DNA of 64,000 bases from the NCBI RefSeq assembly GCF_029839275.1, contig NZ_JAOCAH010000007.1, positions 215,395-279,394 of the forward strand, read 5' to 3'. Both the position numbers and the translations under genes were made by a program. How positions within the stretch are numbered: position 1 is the first letter of the stretch; each line of letters opens with the position of its first letter. A model generated the notes under the pieces. It did not search any database. It was not told where the DNA came from and was given only the letters and a program-made list of their open reading frames with translations. Shown here piece by piece: positions 27,498 to 36,762 of the stretch. This DNA comes from Pseudomonas sp. GD03944 (GTDB lineage: Bacteria; Pseudomonadota; Gammaproteobacteria; Pseudomonadales; Pseudomonadaceae).

Positions 27498-28196
27498 CTA
27501 GCGGACCGAGCGCAGCGGCGTGGCGAAGCGCGGCAGCACACGGGCCAGGACTTCGGCGATGTAGCCGAGGAACAGGGTGCCCAGTGAGCTCTTGTAGTGC
27601 TGTGGGTCGGCGCTGGCGATGGCCAGTACGCCGTGCAGGCCCTGGTGGCTGAGGCCGACCACGGCGGCCGAACCGATCTGCTCCGCATCGCTTTCGCCGA
27701 ACAGGAACGCCAACTCATGCTTGCGCAGCACGCCGCAGATGGTCTTGCCGCCTGCCAGCAGGCCGCCGATGGCCTGGTGGGCCTCGGCGCTGCTGACCGA
27801 ACGACCGACCGGCAACGGCGAGTCGGTGAACAGGATCAGGCTGACGAACGGCACCTGGAACTCGGTGCGCAGGCTGTCTTCGACCGAGCTGATCACCTCT
27901 TCCAGGCTGCCGGCGTCGAGCAGGCTCAGCACCAGGCGGCGGGTCTTGTCGAACAGGCGATCGTTGTCACGGGCCACGTCCATCAACTGGCCGAGGCGGT
28001 GACGCATCTCGATGTTGCGTTCGCGCAGCAGTTTCACCTGGCGCTCGACCAGCGACACGGTATCGCCGCGCTGGTGCGGGATACGCAGCTCCGGAATCAG
28101 TTCGTCATGGTCGATGAAGAACTCCGGGTGCAGGCGCAGGTAGGCTGCGACCGTCTCCGAGTCGAGGGGTTTTGGCGAATCCTGCTGATCGGTCAT
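27498..28196 (-). CDS. DUF484 family protein
   Basis: A 232-residue protein with a DUF484/GAF-like domain. The N-terminus ([26 protein letters not shown]) is the diagnostic DUF484 segment, followed by a helical linker and a GAF-like fold ([24 protein letters not shown]). The partner or ligand is unknown. It overlaps the end of dapF by 4 bp (ATGA) and precedes xerC, the usual context of this family. Confidence 0.9.
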   Translation of the reverse strand: MTDQQDSPKPLDSETVAAYLRLHPEFFIDHDELIPELRIPHQRGDTVSLVERQVKLLRERNIEMRHRLGQLMDVARDNDRLFDKTRRLVLSLLDAGSLEEVISSVEDSLRTEFQVPFVSLILFTDSPLPVGRSVSSAEAHQAIGGLLAGGKTICGVLRKHELAFLFGESDAEQIGSAAVVGLSHQGLHGVLAIASADPQHYKSSLGTLFLGYIAEVLARVLPRFATPLRSVR

Positions 28197-29023
28197 AGGC
28201 GAACCTGTCCTTCGTACACGCGCACTGCGGGCCCGGTCATCATAACGGGCTGGCCTGGGCCTGCCCACTCGATGGACAGTTTACCGCCGGGCAGCTCCAG
28301 TTGAACCGGTGAATCCATCCAGCCCTGGCTGATGGCCGCCACGGCCGCGGCGCAGGCGCCGGTGCCGCAGGCCTGGGTTTCGCCGGCGCCACGCTCCCAC
28401 ACGCGCAGCTTGGCGCGCTGGCGGTCGATGACCTGCAGGAAGCCGACGTTGACCCGCTGCGGGAAGCGCGGGTGGTGTTCGAGTTTCGGCCCGAGGCTGT
28501 GCACCGGCGCGTCGTCGACGCTGTTGACCCGCAGCACCGCGTGGGGGTTGCCCATCGACACCGCCGCCAGCTCGACCGACTGCTCTTCGACCTGGACCTG
28601 GTAGCTCAGGGCCTGGCGTTCGGCCTGGAACGGAATCTGCGCCGGATCGAGGCGCGGGGCGCCCATGTTCACGGTGATCTGCCCGTCGGCCCGCACATCC
28701 AGCTCGATGATGCCGCCCTTGGTTTCCACGCGGATCTGCTTTTTCACCGTCAGGCGCTTGTCCAGCACGAAACGGGCGAAGCAGCGTGCGCCGTTGCCGC
28801 ACTGCTCCACTTCCGAGCCATCGGAGTTGAAGATGCGGTAGCGGAAGTCGACGTCCGGGTTGCTCGGCGGCTCGACCAGCAGCAACTGGTCGAAGCCGAC
28901 GCCGGTGTGGCGGTCGCCCCACTGCTTGGCGTTCTTGGGCTGGATGTGCGCGTGCTGGCTGACCAGGTCGAGGACCATGAAGTCGTTGCCGAGGCCGTGC
29001 ATCTTGGTAAAGCGCAATAACAT
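28193..29023 (-). CDS. dapF: Diaminopimelate epimerase
   Basis: A 276-residue epimerase converting L,L- to meso-diaminopimelate for lysine and peptidoglycan. The two catalytic cysteines are in [12 protein letters not shown] and in [13 protein letters not shown]. The ATG at 29023 ([15 protein letters not shown]) gives the family length; an ATG at 29029 would add two residues. It lies 5 bp after the lysA stop, so the two are one operon. Confidence 0.96.
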   Translation of the reverse strand: MLLRFTKMHGLGNDFMVLDLVSQHAHIQPKNAKQWGDRHTGVGFDQLLLVEPPSNPDVDFRYRIFNSDGSEVEQCGNGARCFARFVLDKRLTVKKQIRVETKGGIIELDVRADGQITVNMGAPRLDPAQIPFQAERQALSYQVQVEEQSVELAAVSMGNPHAVLRVNSVDDAPVHSLGPKLEHHPRFPQRVNVGFLQVIDRQRAKLRVWERGAGETQACGTGACAAAVAAISQGWMDSPVQLELPGGKLSIEWAGPGQPVMMTGPAVRVYEGQVRL

Positions 29024-29028
29024 CGGCA

Positions 29029-30276
29029 TCACTCCGGCAGGCGGCTTTCGCCCGCAAAGAGTTCGCTGATGGTCTCGCGGCGGCGCACTTCGAAGGCGTT
29101 TTCGCCATCGACGATAACCTCGGCGGCGCGGCCACGGGTGTTGTAGTTCGAGCTCATGACGAAACCGTAGGCACCGGCCGAGCGCACGGCCAGCAGGTCG
29201 CCCTCGGCCAGGGCCAGGTCGCGGTCCTTGGCCAGGAAATCACCGGTTTCGCAGATCGGGCCGACGATGTCGTAGCGGCGGGTGGCACCATCACGCGGCT
29301 GTACCGGCACCACGTCCATCCAGGCCTGGTACAGCGCCGGACGGATCAGGTCGTTCATCGCCGCGTCGACGATGGCGAAATCCTTGTGCTCGGTGTGCTT
29401 GAGGTATTCCACCTGGGTCAGCAGGACCCCGGCGTTGGCCACGATCGAGCGGCCGGGCTCGAACACCAGGGCCAGGTCGCGACCGGCCAGGCGCTCGCGC
29501 ACAGCCTTGATGTAATCACCGGCCAGCGGCGGCTGCTCGTCGCGGTACTGCACGCCGAGGCCGCCACCCAGGTCCAGGTGCTTGATGCGGATGCCGCGAT
29601 CCGCCAGGCGGTCGATCAGCACCAGCAGGCGCTCCAGGGCATCGAGGAACGGCGGCAGGCTGGTCAGCTGCGAGCCGATGTGGCAATCGACACCGATCAC
29701 TTCGAGGTTCGCCAGCTCGGCCGCGCGGGCATAGACTGCCTCGGCGTCGGCGATGGCGATCCCGAACTTGTTTTCCTTGAGGCCCGTGGAAATGTACGGG
29801 TGGGTGCCGGCGTCCACGTCCGGGTTGACCCGCAGCGACACCGGTGCCTGTGCGCCGAGCTCGGCGGCCACCTGGTTCAGGCGCTCCAGTTCGTCGTTGG
29901 ATTCCACGTTGAAGCAGTGCACGCCGACTTCCAGGGCGCGGCGCATGTCGTCGCGGGTCTTGCCGACCCCGGAGAACACGATGCGCGACGGCTCGCCACC
30001 GGCAGCCAGGGCGCGCTCCAGTTCACCGCGCGAGACGATGTCGAAGCCGGCGCCGAGGCGGGCCAGGACGTTGAGCACGCCGATGTTGGAGTTGGCCTTG
30101 ACGGCAAAGCAGACCAGGTGCGGCATGCCGGCCAGGGCATCGGCATAGGCGCGGTACTGCGCTTCGATGTGCGCACGCGAATAGACATAGGTCGGCGTGC
30201 CGAAGCGTTGGGCGATGGCGGACAAGGCCACACCTTCCGCGAACAGCGCACCGTCGCGGTAGTTGAAGGCGTTCAT
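29029..30276 (-). CDS. lysA: Diaminopimelate decarboxylase
   Basis: A 415-residue fold-type III PLP enzyme making L-lysine from meso-DAP. The PLP lysine is in FAVKANSN, and [11 protein letters not shown] and [12 protein letters not shown] are phosphate- and substrate-binding elements. A C-terminal CExGDF-like motif ([11 protein letters not shown]) contributes the active-site cysteine. It follows the small lipoprotein lppL/lptM with 9 bp between them and precedes dapF. Confidence 0.96.
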   Translation of the reverse strand: MNAFNYRDGALFAEGVALSAIAQRFGTPTYVYSRAHIEAQYRAYADALAGMPHLVCFAVKANSNIGVLNVLARLGAGFDIVSRGELERALAAGGEPSRIVFSGVGKTRDDMRRALEVGVHCFNVESNDELERLNQVAAELGAQAPVSLRVNPDVDAGTHPYISTGLKENKFGIAIADAEAVYARAAELANLEVIGVDCHIGSQLTSLPPFLDALERLLVLIDRLADRGIRIKHLDLGGGLGVQYRDEQPPLAGDYIKAVRERLAGRDLALVFEPGRSIVANAGVLLTQVEYLKHTEHKDFAIVDAAMNDLIRPALYQAWMDVVPVQPRDGATRRYDIVGPICETGDFLAKDRDLALAEGDLLAVRSAGAYGFVMSSNYNTRGRAAEVIVDGENAFEVRRRETISELFAGESRLPE

Positions 30277-30285
30277 AACCTGTCC

Positions 30286-30414
30286 TTATTCGTCGGCTTG
30301 CGCAGGCGCCGAGGCGCTGTCTTCCGGCAGGAACAACGGACCTTTCTGGCCGCAGCCCGTCAGCAGGGAGGTGACGGCGACGAGCGCGATCAGGGCAGTA
30401 AACAGCCGCTTCAT
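30286..30414 (-). CDS. lptM: Small lipoprotein, LptM-like
   Basis: A 42-residue lipoprotein, too short for most gene callers. It has a signal with lipobox LLTGC (Cys 20), then the conserved GCGQKGPLFLP segment seen in E. coli YifL/LptM, which helps mature the LptD LPS translocon. In Pseudomonas it is called lppL. AAGGA lies 8 nt upstream of the start. It is the first gene of the lysA operon. LptM function is assigned from the motif and short length. Confidence 0.8.
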   Translation of the reverse strand: MKRLFTALIALVAVTSLLTGCGQKGPLFLPEDSASAPAQADE

Positions 30415-30605
30415 GGGGAAATCCTTGTAAAAAAGCACGATTGCGCCCGAGTATACCGGCCACCCGGCGCCTTGCCTATGCGCCAGGATTCCCGTCCGGC
30501 GGGGCTTTGCCGGGATCGGCAGGCCCCTGGCGGCATGCACCGGAGTGGACGTCGCCCGGCGGGTGGAAATAATGGGGGGTGTCGTCACCCCTGTGAGGAG
30601 TCTGG

Positions 30606-31643
30606 ATGGAAAGCCCTGCGCCACTGGCCAGTTCGGTTTCGGTCGCGTACCTGCAAGGCCTGCTGGAGTACCTGGCGCGGCAGCAGATCGACACCGCTGA
30701 ATTGCTGCGCCATGCCCACCTCGGCCCGGACCTGCTGGCCCAGCGCGACCAGCGCATCGCCGCCAGCACCTACCTGGAGCTGCTCGGGCGGGCGGTGACA
30801 CTCAGCGGTGACGAGCACCTCGGCCTGCACTTGGGCGAGGCGGTGCGGCCCGGTTATTACGGGGTGCTGGGTTACCTGATCATGAGCTGCGCGACGCTGT
30901 CCGACGCCCTGCACCGCCAGGCCCGCTATGCCGCGCTGGTGGGCAACCTGGGCCAGGTCGACCTGGCGGACGAGCCGCCGCGGGAAGGGCACGAGCCCCT
31001 GGTGGCGCACAGCTGGCGGCCGCTGCTGCCGCAGCAGCAGCGCCAGGTCAGCGAAGAGACCCTGGCCGGCTGGGTGACGTTCGGCCACTGGATCAGCGGC
31101 CTGGACATCCCGCCGACCGAGGTACGCTTTCAGCACCCGGCGCCTGCCGACACCCGCGAGCACCAGCGGATCTTCCGTTGCCCGGTGCTGTTCGGCCAGG
31201 CCGATAACGCCCTGGTGTTTCCCAAGCGCCTGCTCAATACCCCGCTGGGCCAGGCCGACGCCCAGGTGCGGCTGATGCTCGATGCCTATGCCGATCGCCT
31301 GCTCAGCGAGATCCGCCAGGGCCAGAGCGTGCTCGACCGGGCGCGCATGGAACTGGCGCGGCAGCTGCCGGAACACGGCGCCGACCTGCCCCTCATCGCC
31401 GAGCGCCTGGCCTTGAGTCCGCGCACCTTACAGCGCCGTTTGCGTGAAGCCGGGTTATCCTTCAACCAACTGGTCGACGAGACACGCCAGCAGCTGGTGC
31501 TGCATTATCTGCGCGACCCGGCCCTGGAATTGACGGAAATCGCCTTCCTGGTCGGCTTCAGCGAGCCCGGTTCCCTGGCCCGTGCGTTTCGACGCTGGAC
31601 CGGACAGAGCCCCGGCGAATACCGCCGCCAGCTGGTTCCCTGA
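30606..31643 (+). CDS. AraC family regulator, OruR/ArgR-like architecture
   Basis: A 345-residue regulator. The N-terminal arabinose-binding-type domain covers about residues 15-190 (GLHLGEAVRPGYYGVLGYLIM) and the C-terminal double HTH about 235-345 (IAERLALSPRTLQRRLREAG, EIAFLVGFSEPGSLARAFRRWTG). Length and domain order are those of the Pseudomonas AraC group with an unusual effector domain. GAGGAG ends 7 nt before the ATG. Neither the effector nor the target is suggested by neighbours; it stands divergent from lptM-lysA. Confidence 0.88.
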   Translation: MESPAPLASSVSVAYLQGLLEYLARQQIDTAELLRHAHLGPDLLAQRDQRIAASTYLELLGRAVTLSGDEHLGLHLGEAVRPGYYGVLGYLIMSCATLSDALHRQARYAALVGNLGQVDLADEPPREGHEPLVAHSWRPLLPQQQRQVSEETLAGWVTFGHWISGLDIPPTEVRFQHPAPADTREHQRIFRCPVLFGQADNALVFPKRLLNTPLGQADAQVRLMLDAYADRLLSEIRQGQSVLDRARMELARQLPEHGADLPLIAERLALSPRTLQRRLREAGLSFNQLVDETRQQLVLHYLRDPALELTEIAFLVGFSEPGSLARAFRRWTGQSPGEYRRQLVP

Positions 31644-31692
31644 GTCTGCGTCAGCCGTTTTTTTGAGCCTGAATTTCCCGAGGACACCCGCA

Positions 31693-32025
31693 ATGAGTTT
31701 GACCGAAGCCCGCTTTCACGACCTTGTCGACGCCGTTCAGCAAACGGTGGAAGACATCTTCGATGACAGCGACCTCGACCTCGACCTGGAGAACTCCGCC
31801 GGGGTACTGACCGTGCGTTTCGAGAACGGCACGCAGCTGATCCTCAGCCGCCAGGAGCCGATCCGCCAGCTGTGGGTCGCCGCCCGTTCCGGCGGGTTCC
31901 ATTTCGACTACGACGCCGACAGCGACCGCTGGATCTGCGACAGCAGCGACGAACTGCTCGGCGAGATGCTGGCCCGCATCACCCTCGAGCAATCGGGCGC
32001 CGACCTTGAATTCGACGAACTCTGA
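31693..32025 (+). CDS. cyaY: Iron donor protein CyaY (frataxin)
   Basis: A 110-residue bacterial frataxin that binds iron and tunes Fe-S cluster assembly with IscS. The N-terminal acidic ridge (VEDIFDDSDLDLDLE) and the QLWVAARSGGFHFDYD beta-sheet motif are diagnostic. It overlaps the start of the DUF1289 gene by 20 bp. The neighbouring AraC gene ends 50 bp before it. Confidence 0.93.
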   Translation: MSLTEARFHDLVDAVQQTVEDIFDDSDLDLDLENSAGVLTVRFENGTQLILSRQEPIRQLWVAARSGGFHFDYDADSDRWICDSSDELLGEMLARITLEQSGADLEFDEL

Positions 32026-32203
32026 GACCCCTCCCAGCGAGACCGTCGCCTCACCCTGTCGGCGTGCCTGCTGCCTGGACGAGCGTGACATCTGCCTGGG
32101 CTGCGGCCGGGCGCTGTCGGAAATCCTCGAATGGGGCACGGCGGACAATCCGCGCCGACGCGCCATCTGCCAGAGCGCCCAGGCGCGCCTGGAGGCGCAC
32201 TGA
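32006..32203 (+). CDS. DUF1289 family protein
   Basis: A 65-residue protein with the DUF1289 Cys pattern CRRACCLDERDICLGCGRALSEI, a putative small metal-binding motif. The only nearby start is TTG at 32006, inside cyaY, so it is likely translationally coupled. No experimental function is known to me. The overlap with frataxin suggests, but does not prove, an iron-related role. Confidence 0.65.
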   Translation: MNSTNSETPPSETVASPCRRACCLDERDICLGCGRALSEILEWGTADNPRRRAICQSAQARLEAH

Positions 32204-32213
32204 TCGGGCGGTC

Positions 32214-32290
32214 TTGTTTATTTGGATGACTGTGGTACGGTCGGGTCTGACTGTCGCAAAACCCCGCTTCTCGGAGCGGGGTTTTGCTTT
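32214..32290 (+). terminator. Terminator hairpin and possible small RNA upstream of rnk
   Basis: A GCAAAACCCCGCT / AGCGGGGTTTTGC stem (32256-32268, 32275-32287) is followed by TTT. It ends the cyaY-DUF1289 transcript. A TTGTTT (32214-32219), 16 bp, TACGGT (32236-32241) promoter-like pair precedes it, so a short transcript of about 40-50 nt is possible; this part is weak. Confidence 0.6.
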
Positions 32291-32324
32291 TCTGAAATCC
32301 CTTTCAAGGAGACCCGCGGACGCC

Positions 32325-32732
32325 ATGAGCAGCACACCATCGATCACCATCACGCGCCTCGACCTGCAGCGTCTGGAGCGCCTGCTCGACAGCCTCGACG
32401 ATTTCGGCCCGGGTGCCGAGGCCTTGCAGGCTGAACTCGATCGCGCGGAAGTGGTAGGCCATGATCAGGTACCGGCGGGCGTGGTGACCATGAATTCGCG
32501 GGTGCACTGCCGCGAGGAAAGCAGCGGCAAGGATTACCACCTGACCCTGGTGTACCCGGAAGACGCCGGCGGCGAAGGCACGGTGAGCATCCTGGCGCCG
32601 GTGGGCAGCGCGCTGCTCGGGCTGTCGGTCGGCCAGCACATCGACTGGTCCGCCCCGTCGGGCAAGGTGCTGAAGCTGACGCTGCTGGCGGTCGAGTACC
32701 AGCCGGAAGCCGCCGGCGAGTACAACCGTTAG
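32325..32732 (+). CDS. rnk: Nucleoside diphosphate kinase regulator Rnk
   Basis: A 135-residue Rnk/GreA-fold protein. The N-terminal part is a short coiled coil and the C-terminal FKBP-like domain (VYPEDAGGEGTVSILAPVGSALLGL, ID) fits the GreA C-terminal fold. Rnk binds RNA polymerase and competes with GreA/DksA; it was found by its effect on Ndk levels and alginate. The ATG at 32325 follows AAGGAGA. A strong terminator lies 35 bp upstream. Confidence 0.9.
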   Translation: MSSTPSITITRLDLQRLERLLDSLDDFGPGAEALQAELDRAEVVGHDQVPAGVVTMNSRVHCREESSGKDYHLTLVYPEDAGGEGTVSILAPVGSALLGLSVGQHIDWSAPSGKVLKLTLLAVEYQPEAAGEYNR

Positions 32733-32840
32733 GACATGGTCTAGGCTCTGTGCGGAACGCGGCTGCATACGCTCGATGCGGCCCGACTTTTCGTACGGAA
32801 CCTCGGTGTGCACGGCACGCCGATTCGGCAAGGAGGCCCC

Positions 32841-33641
32841 ATGTCCAGTCTACCCCTGTACCTGCCCGAGGGTTTTTCCCTTCCCTGCGCGCTGACCTGT
32901 GCCCAGTTGGTCAGCGCCGCCTACGACCAGTACGACCAGTGGCAACACCAGGATCGGCCGCGGCGGCCCCAGGATTTCCAGTGGCAGGCGCCGTCGATGA
33001 CGGGCTGGCAGTTCTCCGCGCCGATCTGGAGCATCCTCAGCGAACTGCATTTCCTCAATGAGTCGGAGCCCTTCGGCTTTGCCGCACGCGGCCCGGACGG
33101 CGAGGCCTACCTGGTGTTCCGGGGCACCGACACCGTGCAGGACTGGCTCGACGACCTGGAAGCCAAGCAGCGCAGCTACCCCTGGCAGGACGACCTGGGC
33201 CTGGTGCATGACGGCTTCCTGAAGCTCTACACCTCGCTGCGCGACATGGCGCTGCAGGCCCTCGATGGCCTGCACCCTGGCGGCCCGTTGTGGGCCTGCG
33301 GGCACAGCCTGGGCTGCACCTTGTCGAGCCTGGCGGTGCTGGACATGCGTGAACGCTGGCCGGACCTGCCGTTGCAGCATTACAACTTCGCCAGCCCGCG
33401 GCTGGCCTCGCCGGAATTCGCGGCGCATTACAACGGCTTGCAGGTGCCGACCTTCCGCGTGGTCAACGACAGCGACGTGGTGCCCGAGGTGCCGCCCGCT
33501 GTCACCGGCGACTGGCTCTACCAGCACCTGGGGCTGGCGATCACCTTCACCGCCAGCTATGCCGGCGTCGCCGCCAACCACAACCTGACCGGCAGTTACC
33601 TGTACGCCTTGCAGCACCCGCAGTCGCCCATGAGCGACTGA
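32841..33641 (+). CDS. Class 3 lipase-like alpha/beta hydrolase
   Basis: A 266-residue hydrolase of lipase class 3. The nucleophile elbow is GHSLG, with catalytic Ser156; the acid and base are likely in NDSDVVPEVPP and NHNLTGSYLY. It has no signal peptide, so unlike secreted lipases it would act in the cytoplasm or leave by another route. The ATG at 32841 follows AAGGAGG. It is convergent with cyaA, six bp apart. Substrate unknown. Confidence 0.85.
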   Translation: MSSLPLYLPEGFSLPCALTCAQLVSAAYDQYDQWQHQDRPRRPQDFQWQAPSMTGWQFSAPIWSILSELHFLNESEPFGFAARGPDGEAYLVFRGTDTVQDWLDDLEAKQRSYPWQDDLGLVHDGFLKLYTSLRDMALQALDGLHPGGPLWACGHSLGCTLSSLAVLDMRERWPDLPLQHYNFASPRLASPEFAAHYNGLQVPTFRVVNDSDVVPEVPPAVTGDWLYQHLGLAITFTASYAGVAANHNLTGSYLYALQHPQSPMSD

Positions 33642-33647
33642 CGCGCC

Positions 33648-36500
33648 TCAGGCCTTCTGCAGGGCGATGTTCAGGGCGTCTTCCAGGCGGGCCTTGTAGC
33701 GCAGGTAATGGACGGTCTGGGCGTGGCCTTCGCCCAGCACCGAGGACAGGTCCAGGTCGGTGATGTAGCAGGGGTAGCGCTCGCCGCCCGCCCGCTGGGC
33801 CAGGATGTGCTGCGCCACGGCGGCGAACAGGTCGCCGGCGTACTCCAGTTCGGAAAATTCCCGGTGGTTGCAGTACAGGGTGACGTGCACCCGCTTGCCG
33901 TCCGCCGGCTCGATGATCGCCTGCACGTCATAGAACGGGTGACTGACCGGCGATTGCGGCGCCGGGCGCAGTTCCAGGCGCTGCGCGCGCAGCGGCGGGG
34001 AAGGCAGCACCTGGTAGTAGAGGATTTCCAGGGGCGCCGAGGGCGGCGGGTTGTCCAGCGGCAGCAGGGCGTTGCGCCGGTACAGCAGCGACTGCAGGAA
34101 ACGCTGCAGCGGCGTCAGCAGGCTCTGTTCATCGCGGAACGGCATGCGCTGGCGCCACACCGCGTTGTGCTCGTCGAGCACCGTCAGCTCGGCTTCACCG
34201 CTGGTTTCGTTGTGCCGGTAGAACACCTGGATGCAGGCCGGGCGGCCCTGGGGCAGGATCAGCGCCAGGTCATCGCCCTCCAGGGCATAGCGGTCCAGGC
34301 GCAGCGGGCTGTAGCCGGGCTGCTCTTCGCTCAGGTGTTCGAGCAGGGCGGGCAGGTCGTTCAGCGAGGCATGGCTGACCTGACCGGGCGTCAGTTCGAG
34401 CACGTGGTACTGCTGCTTGATCTGCAGCAGGTAGCGCTCGCCGGGCGTGCCGTAGTGGCTGAGGGTGTCGCGGAACAGTTCTTCGACCCGTTCGGCGATG
34501 GTCGCTGCACGATTGCGGCAGAAACAGCGCACCCGCAGGTTCGGTCGGTGCCCGTTGGCCGGCAGGGTGTTGAGGTAGTCGCTCAGGCAGTCGAGCAGGG
34601 CGTGGGGCCCGTCGTAGCGGGTGACCGACAGCTCGTTCCAGCTGTTGAGGCTGACCTGGTCGATGGTCTGCACCAGATTCTCACGTACCCCGGAATACCC
34701 CAGCGCGTCGGTGCGCTCGGTGGTCATGTGCACGTTCATCTGGCTGTGCTGCTTGAGCGGGTCGAGGCCCACGTTGACCAGCAACAGCACTTCGTTGGCC
34801 ACGCTGGCGCGTAGCAGTGCGCTTTCCTCCACCACCGGCAGGGGCAGCGGCACCACCTGCTGCAGGCTGCCGATCAGGTTCGACAGCTCGAACTCGGTGA
34901 GGTCGCTGGTGCCCGGGTGCAGGGACAGGCGGGTGCCGCTGTCGATCACCCCGTTGCGGTGGCACCAGGCGAGCAGTTCGATCAGCTCGCGGGCTCTTTT
35001 CAGCGGCGCGAAGTCCGGCCATTCCTGGGCGCCCAGCGAGCCGTTGAACAGGGCCCACTGGATTTCGTTCGGCGCCTCGGGGCTGGGGCACTGCACCAGG
35101 GTCAGGGTGTCTTCGCCCAGGTCCGGAGCGATCCCGGGGTTGATGAATTCGATCTTGCCGGCCTTGCGCTCGAACGCGGCGTAGAGGCGCCGGCCAAGCA
35201 CGCCGAGGTCGCGGCTGTTGAGCGAGCTGCCGGCCTGCTGGGTGCGGGCGAAGGCCGAGAGGAAGCGGTAGCTGTAGGTCAGCTCGTTGACCAGGGCGCG
35301 GCGCTCGCTGCTGACCTGGCGCATCTTCCACTGGCTGCGGCTGTCGAGCAGGCTGAGCTGGCGCGGGGTCCAGTTCCATTCGCCGGTCAGGCGCTCCAGC
35401 AACAGGCGCTGCCAGCTCTTGCGGCGGTCGCGAGGCGGGCGGCTGATCTTCTTGTTGACCTTGAGGTACAGGCAGCGGCGGATCAGTTCCAGGCGCTCGG
35501 TTTCACCGCGGCCCTTGAGGTACTCCTCCAGGCGGCGGTAGACGACGATGTACGGGTCCAGCTCGTCGAGGTCGAGCTGGTTGGCGTACACCGCCTGCTT
35601 GAAGCGCAGCGACAGGCATTCCACCGCCGGGTGCTCGCTGGCGTAGACCTCGGTGAGCAGCAGCTTGAGCACCGACTTGTACGGCGATTCGATGCCCTTG
35701 TAGAGCTGCCACATGCCGGCGCCGACGAATTCGCCGGGCGGGATCTGCGCCAGGTGGCCGAGGTCGAGCACTTCCTCGGCGCGGATGAAGCGTTTGTTCA
35801 GCAGGGTGCGGGTGTAGGTGTCGTAGCGCTGTTCCTCGTACACCGGCACCAGCCACCACATCGGCGTGCGCCCGCCGAGCCAGATCGCCGTGCGGTAGAA
35901 CTCGTCGAGCAGCAGGTAATGCTGGGTGGTGCCGCAGTCGTCGGAGGTCAGTTGCGCCTCGCGATCGCCCAGGGTGAAGCGCGCCGGGTCGATCAGGAAG
36001 AAATGCGCTTCCGCGCCCTGGGTCGCGGCCCAGCTTTCCAGCAGGTCGCATTTCTTCCGCAGCTCGGCGACTTCCTGGGGCGACAGGTCCGGCGCATGGC
36101 ACACCCACAGGTCCATGTCGCTCTGCTCGGCCTGGGCCACCGTGCCGAGGCTGCCCATCAGGAACAGACCGTGGATCGGCTGCGGCACGTTGCCCCGGCG
36201 CGGCTTGTAGGAGAACGAGCGGGTCAGGCGCTGGGCATCGGCCAGCACGTCGTCGGCTGGCTCGAAGCCGCTCAGGCCGGCAGGTGTCAGCCCGGACACG
36301 TAGCCGGGCAGCAGCGGGTGATTGACGTGGAACAGCAGCGGCAGAAGTTTCAGCACCAGTTGCTGGCGCGTCGACAGCGCCTGCATGGCCCGCTCCAGGC
36401 GGCCGTCGTTGACCTTCATGAAGCGCGCACGCAGCTGGGCCAGGACCTTGCGGTCGATACCGTCATCGATATCCGGGCGGATTTCCTGGGTGCGGCTCAT
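33648..36500 (-). CDS. cyaA: Class I adenylate cyclase
   Basis: A 950-residue enterobacterial-type adenylate cyclase producing cAMP for Vfr/Crp. The N-terminal catalytic nucleotidyltransferase domain carries GSLGTVAQAEQSDMDLWVCH (GS...DMD). The rest is the regulatory part of this class, about 850 residues in enterobacteria. The start at 36500 (MSRTQEIRPDID) is a normal one. It is a single gene between the convergent lipase and the divergent IclR cluster. Confidence 0.95.
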   Translation of the reverse strand: MSRTQEIRPDIDDGIDRKVLAQLRARFMKVNDGRLERAMQALSTRQQLVLKLLPLLFHVNHPLLPGYVSGLTPAGLSGFEPADDVLADAQRLTRSFSYKPRRGNVPQPIHGLFLMGSLGTVAQAEQSDMDLWVCHAPDLSPQEVAELRKKCDLLESWAATQGAEAHFFLIDPARFTLGDREAQLTSDDCGTTQHYLLLDEFYRTAIWLGGRTPMWWLVPVYEEQRYDTYTRTLLNKRFIRAEEVLDLGHLAQIPPGEFVGAGMWQLYKGIESPYKSVLKLLLTEVYASEHPAVECLSLRFKQAVYANQLDLDELDPYIVVYRRLEEYLKGRGETERLELIRRCLYLKVNKKISRPPRDRRKSWQRLLLERLTGEWNWTPRQLSLLDSRSQWKMRQVSSERRALVNELTYSYRFLSAFARTQQAGSSLNSRDLGVLGRRLYAAFERKAGKIEFINPGIAPDLGEDTLTLVQCPSPEAPNEIQWALFNGSLGAQEWPDFAPLKRARELIELLAWCHRNGVIDSGTRLSLHPGTSDLTEFELSNLIGSLQQVVPLPLPVVEESALLRASVANEVLLLVNVGLDPLKQHSQMNVHMTTERTDALGYSGVRENLVQTIDQVSLNSWNELSVTRYDGPHALLDCLSDYLNTLPANGHRPNLRVRCFCRNRAATIAERVEELFRDTLSHYGTPGERYLLQIKQQYHVLELTPGQVSHASLNDLPALLEHLSEEQPGYSPLRLDRYALEGDDLALILPQGRPACIQVFYRHNETSGEAELTVLDEHNAVWRQRMPFRDEQSLLTPLQRFLQSLLYRRNALLPLDNPPPSAPLEILYYQVLPSPPLRAQRLELRPAPQSPVSHPFYDVQAIIEPADGKRVHVTLYCNHREFSELEYAGDLFAAVAQHILAQRAGGERYPCYITDLDLSSVLGEGHAQTVHYLRYKARLEDALNIALQKA

Positions 36501-36686
36501 GCTCTGGCTCGGCAGGTGGGTGCGGCAAGATTACCAGCCGCCAGCGACCGGGTGCAGTGCCCGCTGCGCATCGTCATGGCCCTTTCGATGGCTCGCGTCA
36601 CCTGAGCGTAGTCGGCAGTGCCCGGCGTTTTCTTGAGTGGCCGGCCGTCGCGAGGCGCGTCTCTTCGCTTTGGCTTGCTCGTTAAT

Positions 36687-36701
36687 TCCCATAATATGGG
36701 A
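36687..36701. promoter_or_regulatory. Palindromic operator candidate upstream of the IclR gene
   Basis: TCCCATA-A-TATGGGA is a perfect 15-bp palindrome, 61 bp upstream of the IclR start. A second weaker symmetry (AATA-N5-TATT) lies just downstream at about 36706. IclR proteins commonly bind such sites and repress themselves; the target is inferred from position. Confidence 0.5.
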
Positions 36702-36762
36702 TCGAATACCGCATATTGAGAATTTGAAAAAAGCGGATTAGAGTCCAGCGCAGGAGATACCC

